A DNA stretch of 64,000 bases from Haemonchus contortus (lineage: Eukaryota > Nematoda > Chromadorea > Rhabditida > Trichostrongylidae), in NCBI GenBank assembly GCA_000469685.2, contig LS997565.1, forward strand, positions 49,836,001 through 49,900,000. Direction: 5' to 3'. This document shows positions 10,078 through 22,400 of this stretch, piece after piece. Below the pieces are notes generated by a model. That model was not told where the DNA came from, searched no databases, and saw only the letters and a program-made list of their open reading frames with translations. Positions within the stretch are counted from its first letter, which is position 1; the number at the start of each line of letters is the position of its first letter. Made by a program: the position numbers and the translations under genes.

Positions 10078-12126
10078 ATGAGTAAAATTAGTAAATACTT
10101 TTCTAGCATTAATTGGCTCATGCTGTTCGATGAATACACTTCTATTGATGATGTTTATCAGAGATTCTGCAGGGTGGTTTATGATGCCTTAGCAAGGTTC
10201 GTCCCTGTGAAGTTCCCCAAGCTTCGGCGAATCCAATACCCAGCTCACATCAGAAACTTGCTGATGCAGAAAGAAAGATTATTCCGAGACTTGGAGTCTC
10301 CGCTGACTTCACCTCTCTATCGGAAAGTATGTTCTGACATTGATCGTCATTTGAAGAAATTTCTATCTGCTTTCGAAAACCGCCTCGGAAAACAAATCTC
10401 TATGGAACGCCTTCACCTCTACCTCCGCAACAAACTTAATTCTAGGTCATCCCTGCCTATCCTAGTAGACCAGAATGGCATTAAGCTTTATAGTGATCAC
10501 GCTAAGGCGGAATCTTTCGGAAGATATTTTGGTAGTGTTTTCTTAGAATCTCATTCATCCGTTAGCCAGATGGAGTATTGTCCAATCCATATCCGAAGCA
10601 ACATCCCAGATATCATTTTTTCCACCTCTGACGTCCGCTCTGTGCTGAAAAATCTAAAAACATCTGAGCCCTTCGACGGAATCCCTCAAATTCTTTTCAA
10701 GAAGTGTCACAATTCTCTATGCAAACCTCTTTCCCATTTGTTCAACATATCGTTTCTTTTAGGAGAGGTACCCCAGCTTTGGAAGAATGCCATTGTGACT
10801 GCCATTCCCAAACAATCTAAAGCCACTAAAGTTAGCGAGTATAGGCCTATCAGCCTCACCCCCACTGCTGCCAAAGTGATGGAGAAGTTGATTTTTGATA
10901 AACTTTCATCATGGTTTGATAAATTTCATCTGATTCCCGTTGAGCAGCATGGTTTCCTCCCTGGTTCTTCTACCTGTACTAATCTCCTTGATACTTGGTA
11001 CGATGTTTGCCGTGCAGTCAACAATGGCAAGTCAGTGGATGTTATCCATCTGGACCTCTCGAAGGCTTTTGATAAAGTTTGTTACCCAAAGTTGATCAGT
11101 AAATTGGAGCGGTATGGTATTCGAGGCAAAACTCTTAACTGGATAAAGGCATACCTTTATGGAAGGAGCTTGACTGTTCGTGTTGGCAGTAGTTTCTCTA
11201 AGAGTTATGCTTGCACCAGTGGTGTGCCGCAAGGAGGAGTATTGTCTCCGCTACTCTTTCTGATTTACACAATTGAGCTGCCTCAGCTTCTCAAAACTTG
11301 TAGTGAAATTCACGTGCAAGTATATGCTGACGACATCAAAGTATATGCTGCCTATGATGATACGAATGGTGGAATAGTGCAGCAAGCGCTCCGGTTGTCG
11401 GTGGAAAGAATGAATGAGTGGGCTTCATCATGGGATATTCCATTGAATCTCAACAAATGTTTGGTTATGCATTTCGGTAATGCCATTGCAAATGATTACG
11501 TGATCAATGGTATATGTCTCCCAAATACTAAGTCTAATAAGGATCTCGGTGTCATTTTCGACACTAGCTTGAGGTTTTCCAGCCACATCGACAGCGTCGT
11601 TAGGAAAGCTCTGGCTGTTTTGTTCCTGATCATGAGAAATACGAGGTGCTCTGATTCATCCATAGTATTACGTCTGTACAAAACATATGTACTGCCTCAC
11701 TTAGAGTATTGCTCACAAGTGTGGAGTCCTTTCCTCAAGAAAGACATTGAAAAGCTCGAAAGAGTCCAACATGTATTCACTCGAATGTTGTGGTATAGGT
11801 CCAAGCCTGGTGTAGCCATTCCCCCGTACCGTGTTCGGCTAAAATCTTTATCGCTCCATTCGTTGCAGTATCGACGAGTAATATCGGATCTAGTGTTCTG
11901 TTTTCGCGTTCTTCGAAAAGAGTTGAGGTTATCTGCGAGTAAGTACTGGACTTTCAGACCAACTAGCGAAAGACTAGGTGGGTTCAATTTTCACTACGCC
12001 CCTATATACGCGAAGAACCATTCCTTAGTGTTCAATAATCTTTTCAATCGTTGTGCCAGATGGTTCGAGCTTTTACCGCCTCAAGTACTTCAAGCGCCAA
12101 CAGTAAGATATTCAAGAGTAGACTGA
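10078..12126 (+). CDS. LINE reverse transcriptase ORF (CR1/Jockey-like)
   Basis: This encodes 682 residues without a stop. Reverse transcriptase blocks are in the right order: YRPISLTPTAAKVMEKL (about 260-280), EQHGFLPGSSTCTNLL (about 291-306), the first catalytic Asp in HLDLSKAFDKV (about 325), SGVPQGGVLSPLLFLIYT (about 382-399), and the catalytic YADDIKVYA (about 419-427). A thumb and the C-terminal region with a cysteine-containing motif (LPHLEYCSQVW) follow. The frame ends at a TGA just after QAPTVRYSRVD. In the next frame the usual C-terminus continues (IFKSRLRKLDLL), so one base was probably gained or lost near 12,105. The natural stop would then be near 12,172. The protein would copy LINE RNA by target-primed reverse transcription. 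It is the longest uninterrupted frame in the window, which suggests a fairly recent insertion. Confidence 0.9.
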   Translation: MSKISKYFSSINWLMLFDEYTSIDDVYQRFCRVVYDALARFVPVKFPKLRRIQYPAHIRNLLMQKERLFRDLESPLTSPLYRKVCSDIDRHLKKFLSAFENRLGKQISMERLHLYLRNKLNSRSSLPILVDQNGIKLYSDHAKAESFGRYFGSVFLESHSSVSQMEYCPIHIRSNIPDIIFSTSDVRSVLKNLKTSEPFDGIPQILFKKCHNSLCKPLSHLFNISFLLGEVPQLWKNAIVTAIPKQSKATKVSEYRPISLTPTAAKVMEKLIFDKLSSWFDKFHLIPVEQHGFLPGSSTCTNLLDTWYDVCRAVNNGKSVDVIHLDLSKAFDKVCYPKLISKLERYGIRGKTLNWIKAYLYGRSLTVRVGSSFSKSYACTSGVPQGGVLSPLLFLIYTIELPQLLKTCSEIHVQVYADDIKVYAAYDDTNGGIVQQALRLSVERMNEWASSWDIPLNLNKCLVMHFGNAIANDYVINGICLPNTKSNKDLGVIFDTSLRFSSHIDSVVRKALAVLFLIMRNTRCSDSSIVLRLYKTYVLPHLEYCSQVWSPFLKKDIEKLERVQHVFTRMLWYRSKPGVAIPPYRVRLKSLSLHSLQYRRVISDLVFCFRVLRKELRLSASKYWTFRPTSERLGGFNFHYAPIYAKNHSLVFNNLFNRCARWFELLPPQVLQAPTVRYSRVD

Positions 12127-12943
12127 GAAAGCTCGACCTCTTGTGCACCCTAGGTATTTCAGAAGTTGTCTAGGTCTTGTAATATTTCTTTTTGACATTT
12201 CAGTTACATCTACCGTCCTACTGTTCCATGTGCGACGTTCACATGCATATTTCTGGAACGATTCATCAGGATCGATTCTCAGTTACGCCCTACTCGAGCA
12301 TTTTCTTTTCGTTTGTCGTATCTTTCCATATTGTTTCTTCCTTAGATTCTTTCAGTTTGTATTGCTAATTGCATTTCTTTCCTTATTTTTGATACTTCTT
12401 TCTATTTTCGTCTCTCTCTCCAGAGCAAGAAGTCGTTTGATTGATGTAGGCTTCCGATGATACTGTGGCCTCATCTATATGTGTTCCAGCTGTTTGAGGA
12501 GCCTGTGAGACGATGAATCCCCCCCCCGCTCAAGGTTCTCCTTGGGCTTGTCGCCTTGAGCCCCTGATGCATTTTCAGTGTGGGACTGAGTTGCTAGCAA
12601 GCCTTAAGGCTTCTCCCCCTATGTGTCTTCATACCGTGGGTCACTAGCTTGTTGAGATACCTCTTTTTCACAAAGGAGAGCAGCCTGCATTCACACATAG
12701 GAGAGGTCCCTGTGTGATTCTAGCAATGTTCCTTCAGGCGATATTCTTGCTCTGTTTTCTTCGTTCCTCATTTTCGTAGTCAGATGTTTCATTCAGAACC
12801 TCAGGCTTTGTCTTGAGGCTACCTTACTTTTCTTCCCTCTAGGCTTTCTCTTCTTCTTCTTCTTCTTTTTTTGTTGTTGTTGACATAAGAATTGCTTCAG
12901 AGTCCATGCCCTCATGTTGTATGGCACACCAATGGGTGTATTC

Positions 12944-12974
12944 AAATAAATAAATAAATAAATAAATAAAAATA
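12944..12974 (+). repeat. (AAAT)n 3' tail of the LINE
   Basis: Seven tandem AAAT-like units end in AAAAATAA. This is the expected 3' terminal microsatellite of the retrotransposon above. Confidence 0.9.
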
Positions 12975-13204
12975 ACCTGCCGTCGGGAGAAACGATGTCT
13001 TCTCCATAGGAGGGATGAGAAAGAAGTGTCCGAGTGTGCAGCACCTGTCTCGATTCGCCTGCTACTTGCGGCCTGTTATTTTTATGCCATGTGTATAATT
13101 TGTGGACGATTCTTTTGTGCTGATTCATTTCAGATACAGTAGCTGCTGTGTACGTAGATCCGCCGTAGCAGTAGTTGACATCAACAATAGTGAAACATAG
13201 CATT

Positions 13205-13466
13205 GTTCAGACTATCCAACTCTACCAGGCAATTACTGTGATTACTGGGCATGAGACGAGAAATAGGAAACGAGCATGACATCGATAATTGTTATTATTA
13301 ACATCTGTTAAGCAACACTTCAAAACATTGAGTCAAGGATTCTTCTCTCCAAAGGAGACTTTTTTGTATGGTATATGCTGTGATATTCATTTAATCCTTT
13401 TCCATATTCAATCCCCATTATCTATTGTTCCTCGAGAGCTCTAGGCGTGTAAGAAGAGTTTTGTTC
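13205..13466 (+). promoter_or_regulatory. 5' flank of srt gene B, conserved with gene A
   Basis: It aligns with 190-467 upstream of gene A, including GATAATTGTTATTAT and CACTTCAAAACATT. It starts about 230 bp after the LINE tail, so the LINE inserted just outside the conserved block. Confidence 0.5.
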
Positions 13467-13468
13467 AG
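13467..13468 (+). promoter_or_regulatory. putative spliced-leader acceptor, gene B
   Basis: TTTTGTTCAG ends 10 nt before the ATG at 13,479, the same spacing as in genes A and C. Confidence 0.5.
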
Positions 13469-13478
13469 ATATTCTACC

Positions 13479-16400
13479 ATGAACGTATTTTATTTCAATA
13501 CACCTTGGATAATCGATGAAAAGGAATATAACTGCAGTGGTCGATCACAATCTGAATGGAAAAGCAGAGGATCAGTAAACTATGCAGAAGGCATTTATTT
13601 TGGATCGACAGGAGTAATTTTTGGGGTTAGATCGGCAAGCGGTCAATTCATCAAGATGGGATGTAAAGTCACCCTTTAAGATAAACATTGTCTATAAGAA
13701 ATTTCCTATGATATTTCTATGGCGTCCCCGTATACCTTATGTAAATTGCACTGTCAGATAGGTAAACGGCCTAGATGAGCGTTGTAAGGGCCCAGAGATA
13801 GCATCGAATGAATGTCATACCCATAGCGGACGAGTTTCAACGGCATTGTATAGGCTGCACCATTTCAATTGGGTATTCAAAGAACTGATCCATGACCAAT
13901 TAATCCTTTTTCTTTAAGGCCCTGACTATTCGTCACAGCTCGTAGTCACGCCGTGACAGTGCGTGCGTTTTCTTACCACTACTCTGGAGAAGTGAGAAAA
14001 TATGTGCATAAAATGAAAAAAATCAAAAATATGTTTAAAAAGTAAGAAATATATATTATACAGACAACAACAATAACAGCAAAACAACATGTAGAAATAT
14101 AAAATATGACTATGAGTATATGAAATGGTATTTTTGTTCTCTTTTCCCCAACGTTTTCATAGACGTGTGAATTTAGATACTCTATGTGTTGTGCCTGATT
14201 GGAATGATTCGAGGTAAACTGTTGAAGATGCCCTGTTATTGTCTCATGTTCTTCAACGGCATCATCGACATCATGGATTTGATTACGGGCTCATTACTTC
14301 CCGCATACTTTCATCTTGTAAGTGATTCCGTGTATTATAATAAGAACGATTTTTTCCTCCTGGTTTCATTCCACGGCACATAAATCGGGGCTATAAACAC
14401 CAAAGAGGTCAGAGAGGTCGAAGTTGATCTGATTACACGTGCGTAGCATTTTCAAAGGAGTCCTAGAAAATTGAACTGCAACTAGTTTCCTCCACGAACT
14501 GAAGCCCCTAATGCAGTTACAAGGAATAGTAGCAATACTTTCAAAACATAACAACTTTTCTCAACTGCCAAGGGTATTGTTGCCATCCTAATCAGGGATA
14601 AGCGTGAAGTGTTCGAATCCCCATTAATCCCATCTGAGAGATGCGCCATTGCATTCGACTTCCATTCAGAATCGTAGTGGTGGTCTAAATGTGTGGGTGG
14701 CCTATACGATGACTCGCCGCGGCCAGCCGACGCACAAGTCAGTGCGTTTGACTTTGACTCTAGAATGGATTTGACCCCGGATAGATAGAAAGCTTGATGG
14801 TTGAAGGCGAGTATTGTTCCTGGATTCAAACCGTGGACCATGCGTGTGTGACAGCGTGATGCTTACTACCACGCCATTTCTTTTCTGAGCTTATAATAGT
14901 ATTGATTACACCCACTGGGAAGCTTCAACGGTTTTAAAGATCTTCAATGAGATTAGCTCTCTGAACGGGAAACCTTCAACGATCATGTGACCGTGACTAT
15001 TCCATGGTTCTACTATCCCATGCCACCATGGTTTTAGGACCGGGAGAATGGTACCGAAAATTTTCAAAGATGCTTTCATTATCTCCAACCCCCTCTCTCT
15101 CTTCCACCCCTGCCTAGAAAGGAACGCCCTTCGAGGAAGGTTTCAAACAAGTTACTTCCACAAAAGCGTTTCCAACTGAGACGATCACCATTTCGCTCAT
15201 GGAGTTCCGAGTTAAGTGCTCTCGAGCACGTTTTCGTTAGGCAAAAAAATAGACGGGCGGAGGTGCTGTGCTGGCAAGTGACGCACTATATCACATGTGT
15301 GGCTACAGATTCGAATCCCCGATCGACATCCGCCTGAGCCAGCCAAACCTTCCAGCCCTCCATCAATCCGGTTAATTGGTACCAAACTCGTCTGGGAGAT
15401 AGCACTGACTTGTACTTTGGCTGGCAACCATAAGTCATTATATAGGCCACATATACACTCATTACGCCACTACAAATCCGAATGGAAGACGGGCGCATCC
15501 CTCACACGGAGTTAACTGGTAAAGACGAATACTCATCAAGCCTCTCAAGATCGAACACTTTATTTGGCCAACTTTTCGGCTGCTTCGCCTTCGTTAGGGC
15601 CTGAAATAGGGCAAAGCATATGTGCGGCATGCTCGCCAATATCCTCAACAAAACTCTCAGAAAACTTCAAGTAGACCAGCAAACTCCCAAAAATATTGAT
15701 AAAAGTAGGCATGGATTGCTCACCTCGAAACTCGCCGCTAAGACAGGAGGACGGCCACTTTCGCACTAACTGTTGTTCAAAATAACCTGTAAAACCTCCC
15801 ACTAACTTCATCGTAGATCAAAGGTTACAGAGGTCAAAGAAGGATGCGAGTTCACGGGTTATGGCTACACACTCCTCCTTTTTAATCATAAGCGCCTTCA
15901 GCGGTAATCTAAAGCACTTCCAGGGTCTTGCGCCCTAAGATCTCGGGCTCAGGTTCCATTATGGACACTGAAACGTCAAAGGGTAAACCCGTGTGGAATA
16001 AAACCTGTGGGCTCCTAGTGGGGTACGCATCCTTGACCCAGCCAGGCCATTTGGATGTTCTTCGAGTCGAAAGAACAAAGGACGACCTAGTTCTCTTGTG
16101 CACTCGCATCCACAGCTTTGGCAACATGCAGAGTAAGCCACTCCCACCTTCGTGCTGTCACCCACTTTGCCAAGAGGGCATGTCACACAGTTAGAAGTGT
16201 CGCATACAGTATTGTAGAGTCGACTACAAACAAGAAGCTTCCGAAGGGTGTTTGGAGGTTTTGGGTTTGATTGGCGCTCAGAAACTTGACCCTTTTAATT
16301 CTCCAATCGAATAGGAGGCAGTACATCGGTAAAGCGAGTCAATGAATTTTCAGAGTTGAATCGAAAAGTTTTGAGCTATACTCTGGCGAAGATATAACTT

Positions 16401-19400
16401 TTTGTGGCTGCTCCTTCTATTCACTTACAGTAAGGGTGACTTAATTATCTAATGAAACTGATCACTTCCTACTTGCAGTAAATGGTTGAAAACTTAATAT
16501 TTGACTTTGTGTGTACTATATTTACAGTGAAAATATGGAATTTCGTTTAGAGTGGAGCTGTTTTTTGTTCTTCAATCGCTATCAACTGGTTCGGTGGACT
16601 CGCTTCCTGGTGTGAGTCCGCGTGCACTTTAATGATTTCCAAAACAGCGTCGATCGGTGGAAGCATAACGAAAAGATATGAATTTAGTCACCTTCTACGC
16701 TGCTATGCTTTCAGGCCCGTCCGAGCACTCTATTACGATTACAAACCTTAGAGGGCTTTTCCATTGTTTGCGTAGCCTACGCAGTCATGGCCTATCCTCG
16801 AAGCCACCTGTTGTGTTCTACGCCAACACAAGAGGTGACTCCGAGGATAGAAGAATGGGCGGTAGAGCGCGCCATACGTCAGATGGAAGCCGAGATGGGC
16901 ACCTGAACCGGACCACATCTCCGAGAACTTTTTGAAGCCGGCGTCCTACATTAACATCAAGCAGCTAACTAGGCGCTTTGACGAATACCTGGACTCTCAG
17001 AGGATTCCGGCCTAGTGGGAGAAGTCAAATACGGTTCTTCTATTAAAGAAAGTAGAGCACGATCGAATAAAAAAACTACCGTCCGATTGCCTTCTCTCGC
17101 AGCCGTACAAGCTGTTTACTAAGATTATTCTGAACAGACTCAAGAGGCTATTAGACGACTAACGACCAGTCAAACAAGCCGGTTTTCGAAAAGGCTTTTG
17201 CTGCATGGATCATATCCAACTGATAGAGGGGGCCAAGGAGTACAAATAATAACTCATTCTTTGCTTTATCGACTATGCCAAGACAGTCGACAGTGTGGAA
17301 GCTCAACTCTGCCTGGAACGCATGGCACCATGCAGCACTCAACCCATGTTACATCAACTTGCTTTAACAATGCAATACAGAGACATTTACCACCATTGGC
17401 ATGTTCCAACCAGAGCTGCGCGCGCCGATTGATAAAGGAGTCATGCAGGATGAAACGATATCTCCTAAGCTATTTACCACCGTACTGAACCACGAGGTGC
17501 TGCTACTTGACTGGGACGATAAAGGCATCGACATCGACGGCAGGAAATTATCCAACTTGCGCTAAGCAGACGATATCGTCCTCATCAGCCAAAACCGGGA
17601 GGAGCTGCAAGCAGGGTGGTGGAGGAGTTGGAGACGTCAACACCAAAGCCTTGGCCTCATGGTCAGGAACAGGAGCAAGGCAATGGTCATACGAAACGAA
17701 TATGCGGATGTGTGACCCATAACACTCAAAGGAGCCACGTTAGCTTAGCTTGTTGCGATTCGTGCGATTTGGGGAGCGCGGCAAATTGCGCGGCGAAATT
17801 CGCGATTTCAAAAACTCTGCGCCATTGGGTACAAATTTGAACTAAAGAAGGTGTAGGATTGCAGTACGCTATCTCAAGTTGTTGCGAGAGTTGTTTGAAA
17901 CAGAGAATTCGCGCGCATTTGCGCGGCGCCGATCTCAGAACGCACGTCCCCCCGGCGATTATCTCCATGACAACAACTGTACGCAGAGAATGAGGTGCCA
18001 AAGCGTAACCGGAACACGAAGAGGACATCGGACAAGAAAATATGAGCAGACCTTTCCGACTCTACGGCATTGCCCGCACTCTGCTATGCATCCGAGACTT
18101 GGGCGGAGAACCTGACGTCAATGCTTATGTTGGTTTGCGCACAAAAAGCTTCGGAGCGGACGCCGCTGAAGATCAACCAAGCAAAGTTAAGAAGTCTCAG
18201 CCTCCGCAGCACAGACATACGCTAAATGTCCAGCATTCGTGGCGCCGAATTGAACGTAAAGAAAAGGTGGGCAGGACACGTGGTCAGACGCACGACGACA
18301 GGTGGACCACTCGCGCTACAATCTGGTATCCACGTAAGGTTAGACGCACACTTGGCCGTCCTGCAACGAGATGACGTGACTGAAGAAACTTCAGGTAAAT
18401 GTTGGCCAACACTGGTGCCAAACCGCTTAAGATCGTCAAAAATGGATGGAAGCGTGTGCTCGCCGTTAACGATTATTAGCCGACAACGAGCGTCCAAGTA
18501 CCCAAGTAAGTAAGTATGCAGTCATACATGAAGGCGACTGTTACTTCTACTTTGCTAAGCACCTCAAGCAACAGATGTAGGAGCAACATCAACAGCTACA
18601 TCAGCAGGTCTACAAAAAACTATACGCTTGGCCGTTCTGGACAGGTCAAAAACTTAATCTTTGATTTTTGTAGCACATCTTAAGATAAAAGATAAAGTCT
18701 GTGGGCGTTGATCAGTCTCGCCTGAGAGATGCGCCTACGCACTCGAATTCCATTCAGAATCGAAGTGGCGTGGCGAGTGCATATGTGGACTATGCAATGA
18801 CTTTCGGTGCCCAGGCGATGTACAAGTCAGTGCTTTTATCCTCTCACACGGGTCTGGTACCAATTAACCAACCCCAGAAGGGTAGAAGACTTGATTGGCT
18901 CAGACGGATATCGATCCAGGTTTTAAACCCCTAACCTTGCGTGTGGGATAGTGCTCCTCTCGCCCCTACACCACCTCCGCCCTATAGCACATTATTGCCC
19001 GGATTAGTTACCTAATCTGATCGCGATTACTGATTTATAAATGAGGCTATCTTTTCACTGGATACTATGGATACTGCGAAAAGAATTGTGTCAAGTTTTT
19101 TTCTTCACCTTGACGGCAACCGCCAATGATATTTGATAAACTATCTTTGTTAAGGTGCATGGTCTGGAGCTTCATTCAATTGTCTGGTGTTAGCTTTGAA
19201 TCGTATAGTTGAAATGATTCCTTTTGCTAATGGCCTTCGCTTTCTGTTCGAAGGTTCGTTGTAGCTTTGTGGATTGACATTAATCTACTTTCTACAGATT
19301 TCAATCTAACTCCGTACTTACATACACCTCAAAAAGTTTCGAATCCACTTTAGCAACAAGCAATGGTTTCAGGTAAAACCTTGCTATTGTGGATGGCACT

Positions 19401-22400
19401 ATCTGTAGCATACATGGTGGTTTTACCATTCATAAATCGTTCTCATCCTTATAACACAGTTGCGGCTGCTTATATTCCTTCGCCTGTGATCACGGACGAT
19501 GAAGAAAAAGTGGGTCTAATTCACTTCAGTAATTCAGCTCCTGTAAATGAAAAAAGGTACATTATTTGCTAGTTGGGGCCCAGAGAGTTCGCCTAAAGAG
19601 GTGGGTGCTTGGAACTTATGGAATTTCAGCATCTAAATTTTGATCCGATCCCGTCCACCCTTGTAGAAGAACACTTTAGCTAGAGTTTGTTCCCGGTGAG
19701 TACAACAAAACGATTGACCGCTGACGACTGCTTACTGAATCTTACTAAAAGGTTCGGAAATCTATGAAGTTCAAACGCACTAAGTCGAATCAAAAGGGGT
19801 AAAGGAGACAAAAGTGACTGATGTTGACAATCCCATACCGACAATCGCAAGGCTCACTCTCACTTGTTCAGTGATTTCGTAAGTGTATGGTCTATGTACT
19901 GATTTAATAACGAAAGAAAACAGATGACGTTCGTTGGTGCTAAGCTTTGCGAATACGGTGGGTGAAGCAGAACATGTCATCCTGAAATCTGAAGTCAGTG
20001 CTGTGTCTCCCTCACACTACATGGTAGTAGGAGCATCGTCATGGAGGAGGTAGAGCTTGTCATGTTCCTTTAAGACAGCAGCGACGCAATCCAGTTACGC
20101 GCAAAGGGATTTGCTAGAAGCTGTACAGCCCACTGGCTGCAGCTCTCGCTGAATCATCCTTTGCATTTCCATCAAGCACTGAAGATTTTCTTTCCTGATA
20201 CAGCTGGAAATTGTGACGCTGAAACGTCATCGAATCGTGACTTTTCGAGTCCAAAGCCATCGCGTCACTTCGTGTGGTTCCATTACACCAGTTGTCGTCG
20301 CTAGGCCCCAGGTTGTCGATCCAGGAAAACGTTTGCCGGAAGTGCAGAAGCTCAAACAAGCTTCTCTCTCTATTCACAGCTGATGGTTACTTGGAAAAGG
20401 GTTCGAACTCTTCAGAGAACTTGGAATGAGTACCGAAGTATGCGCGCAGCGGTCCAGCTCACGTCAAGAGACTCCATGACGGAGAGGTAGCGCATGTTTT
20501 GAGGTCTTATATTTTTTGGGGGAACTAGTTCAGCGGTTTTACTTCTATGTACGCGAACGGCGCTCTTATGTCTCTCGATATACCTGGGTATCTAAGAAAA
20601 GTTTCATGGGAATTTGAATCCTCACCCGATTAGATCATGTGGCTTTCAATTTGCAACTTACCAGAAGATGGCTTGTTACTGTGTCGAGACACTCAAGCTT
20701 CTCACAGTGACGGTTGAAGCCCTATGGCATCATAGTCTCCTTGCAGCATCACTAGCGGTAAAGCGCTTTTCGATTTTGAAAACAAAAGCCGTCGAACCTT
20801 ATCAGAGTTAAGAACATTTCTGAAGCCATAAAAGCAGCATTACATATTCTCTATATATGTTACGGGCAGAAGGTTCCAGAATGATTTTCGGAAATTTTGT
20901 GACATGGAAAAAAGGGGGGTATAATTTTTCTCGACAACCTACTAAAAGCAGCCATCAAAGTTGAGAAAACGAGATGCAGACAAAAGTAGAAGTAGGAATC
21001 TCGTTTTCTTGCTTCCAGTTCTGGGTAGGCTTGAAAATTGAAATTTGGTTTGAAATTGAATTAAAGAAACCAGGAAAAAACCTGATTTCTAGGAAACAGC
21101 TCATTACGTTACCCTGATGGTACCAATCCACAATATCACCTTCGTTGTTGCGTTATTGAGCCTTTATACCATTCTATGCGTTTACATCATCAGAATTCCA
21201 CGCACTGCCAAAGGAAGGAATTACAAAATGCAAGTGCAGGTATGTACAGCCTGATTGGAAAAAATAAGCTGGTTTTTGGTATTGTTCGAATGAAGAAATG
21301 TTTTCCAGACCTCCCCATAAGTAATTTCTCCAGTATACCTGTAGTTTACTTTGGGAGTGCTTGGAAACCTCTTGCTCATTGCTTACAAAGGAAGGATCCC
21401 AAGTCGAAGTGGCCATTTGAAATAGGACCTATACTGCTAGGCGTATTTTTTGATGCTGATTTCAAATCTGCATTCAAAATCTGCCAAACGATGCTCTGAA
21501 CGAAGTTATGGAGAAGGTCTCCAGGGAACGCTTCGCAGAGGAAAGCACAAAAGCCATGGTCGCCGGCAGTCCAGAAATGGCAGCTTGGAGTGGAGGTAAG
21601 CGTGACGCTTCATAGGCACAGGACCAAGGGTCGGGTTTGATGGGCGACGGCGTTTTTGCATCTTGCAGGACTTTTTTTTTTCTCCAATTCGGAAAAATCT
21701 TCTTATGTTAGTATTACTGCCTTCTGCAACTTTTTAGTCGCTGGTTGCGAGTCAGTTCCTACTTAAACCGTGTGACATCTACTCCAACCACCCCCATTGC
21801 AAAAATTCTATTCTCATCGTTATACATTTCAAATTCGCTGTAAGATAAATTTTACCTTTTATAAGCGGATACGATAATCTAACACGCAGTGTCGAAAACA
21901 AAAAAGTCTTTGCACAAAGAGCGTCAACCGACAGCGACCAACATCAACGATCCCCTAGATGTGCTTGCTGTTTCCACTTCAGCACCCGGTTCCTACAGTG
22001 GATCGGCCTCCTCGTCCTCAATCACGCAGTCTCAATATCGAGGTCTTCGTAAAATGATTCCGCAAGGTAGAGGAGAAACTATCTATCAACTTGTACTATT
22101 TCCTTGTAGGAAGGAACAAGGCTTCCTTTCCTTGTTCAAAATCACAGGATGCGAAGTACTTCTTGTTCTTTAGTGTTACATCCATCCATACATACCATAC
22201 TTCATCGCGTTTGCCACATGGCAACCCCGACCTTTTTTGAAAACTAATCGATAGCAGTGGAGGACGGTTTAAGTAGGAACTGGCTCGCCTCCAGCATTTA
22301 ATAAGTCGCTGAAGGCGGTAAAACTAACATAAAGAGATTTTACAACCTGGAGGAAAAAGTCCTGCAAGATGCAAAAACGCCGCCGCTCACCAAACGCGAT

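Larger units (their letters stand above)
10070..12974 (+). mobile_element. CR1-like non-LTR retrotransposon, 5'-truncated
   Basis: A reverse transcriptase ORF is followed by about 0.8 kb of 3' UTR and a terminal (AAAT)n tract at 12,944-12,974, typical of LINE 3' ends. There is no upstream endonuclease domain or ORF1, so the copy is 5'-truncated close to the beginning of the RT linker. The exact 5' border is uncertain. It lies between genes A and B in the same orientation. Confidence 0.8.

Noticed and set aside
12793..13203. 136-codon minus-strand frame across the LINE tail
   Set aside because: It is antisense to the LINE 3' UTR and (AAAT)n tail and its Lys/Gln-rich part is translated from simple repeats.
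14630..15545. Authentic tRNA genes
   Set aside because: The A- and B-box matches are followed by a repeated non-tRNA body and the heads do not show a complete cloverleaf by eye; they are SINEs.
15560..15811. 84-codon minus-strand ORF in intron 2 of gene B (FINIFGSLLVYLKFSESF)
   Set aside because: It looks protein-like but lacks any motif I recognise, has no partner exons and lies inside a repeat-rich intron; not called as a gene.
16536..16612. Reading of srt exon 3 region as ENMEFRLEWSCF
   Set aside because: This frame is not shared with gene C. Using the TTTAG acceptor at 16,550 gives SGAVFC, which matches gene C and joins in phase with both neighbours.
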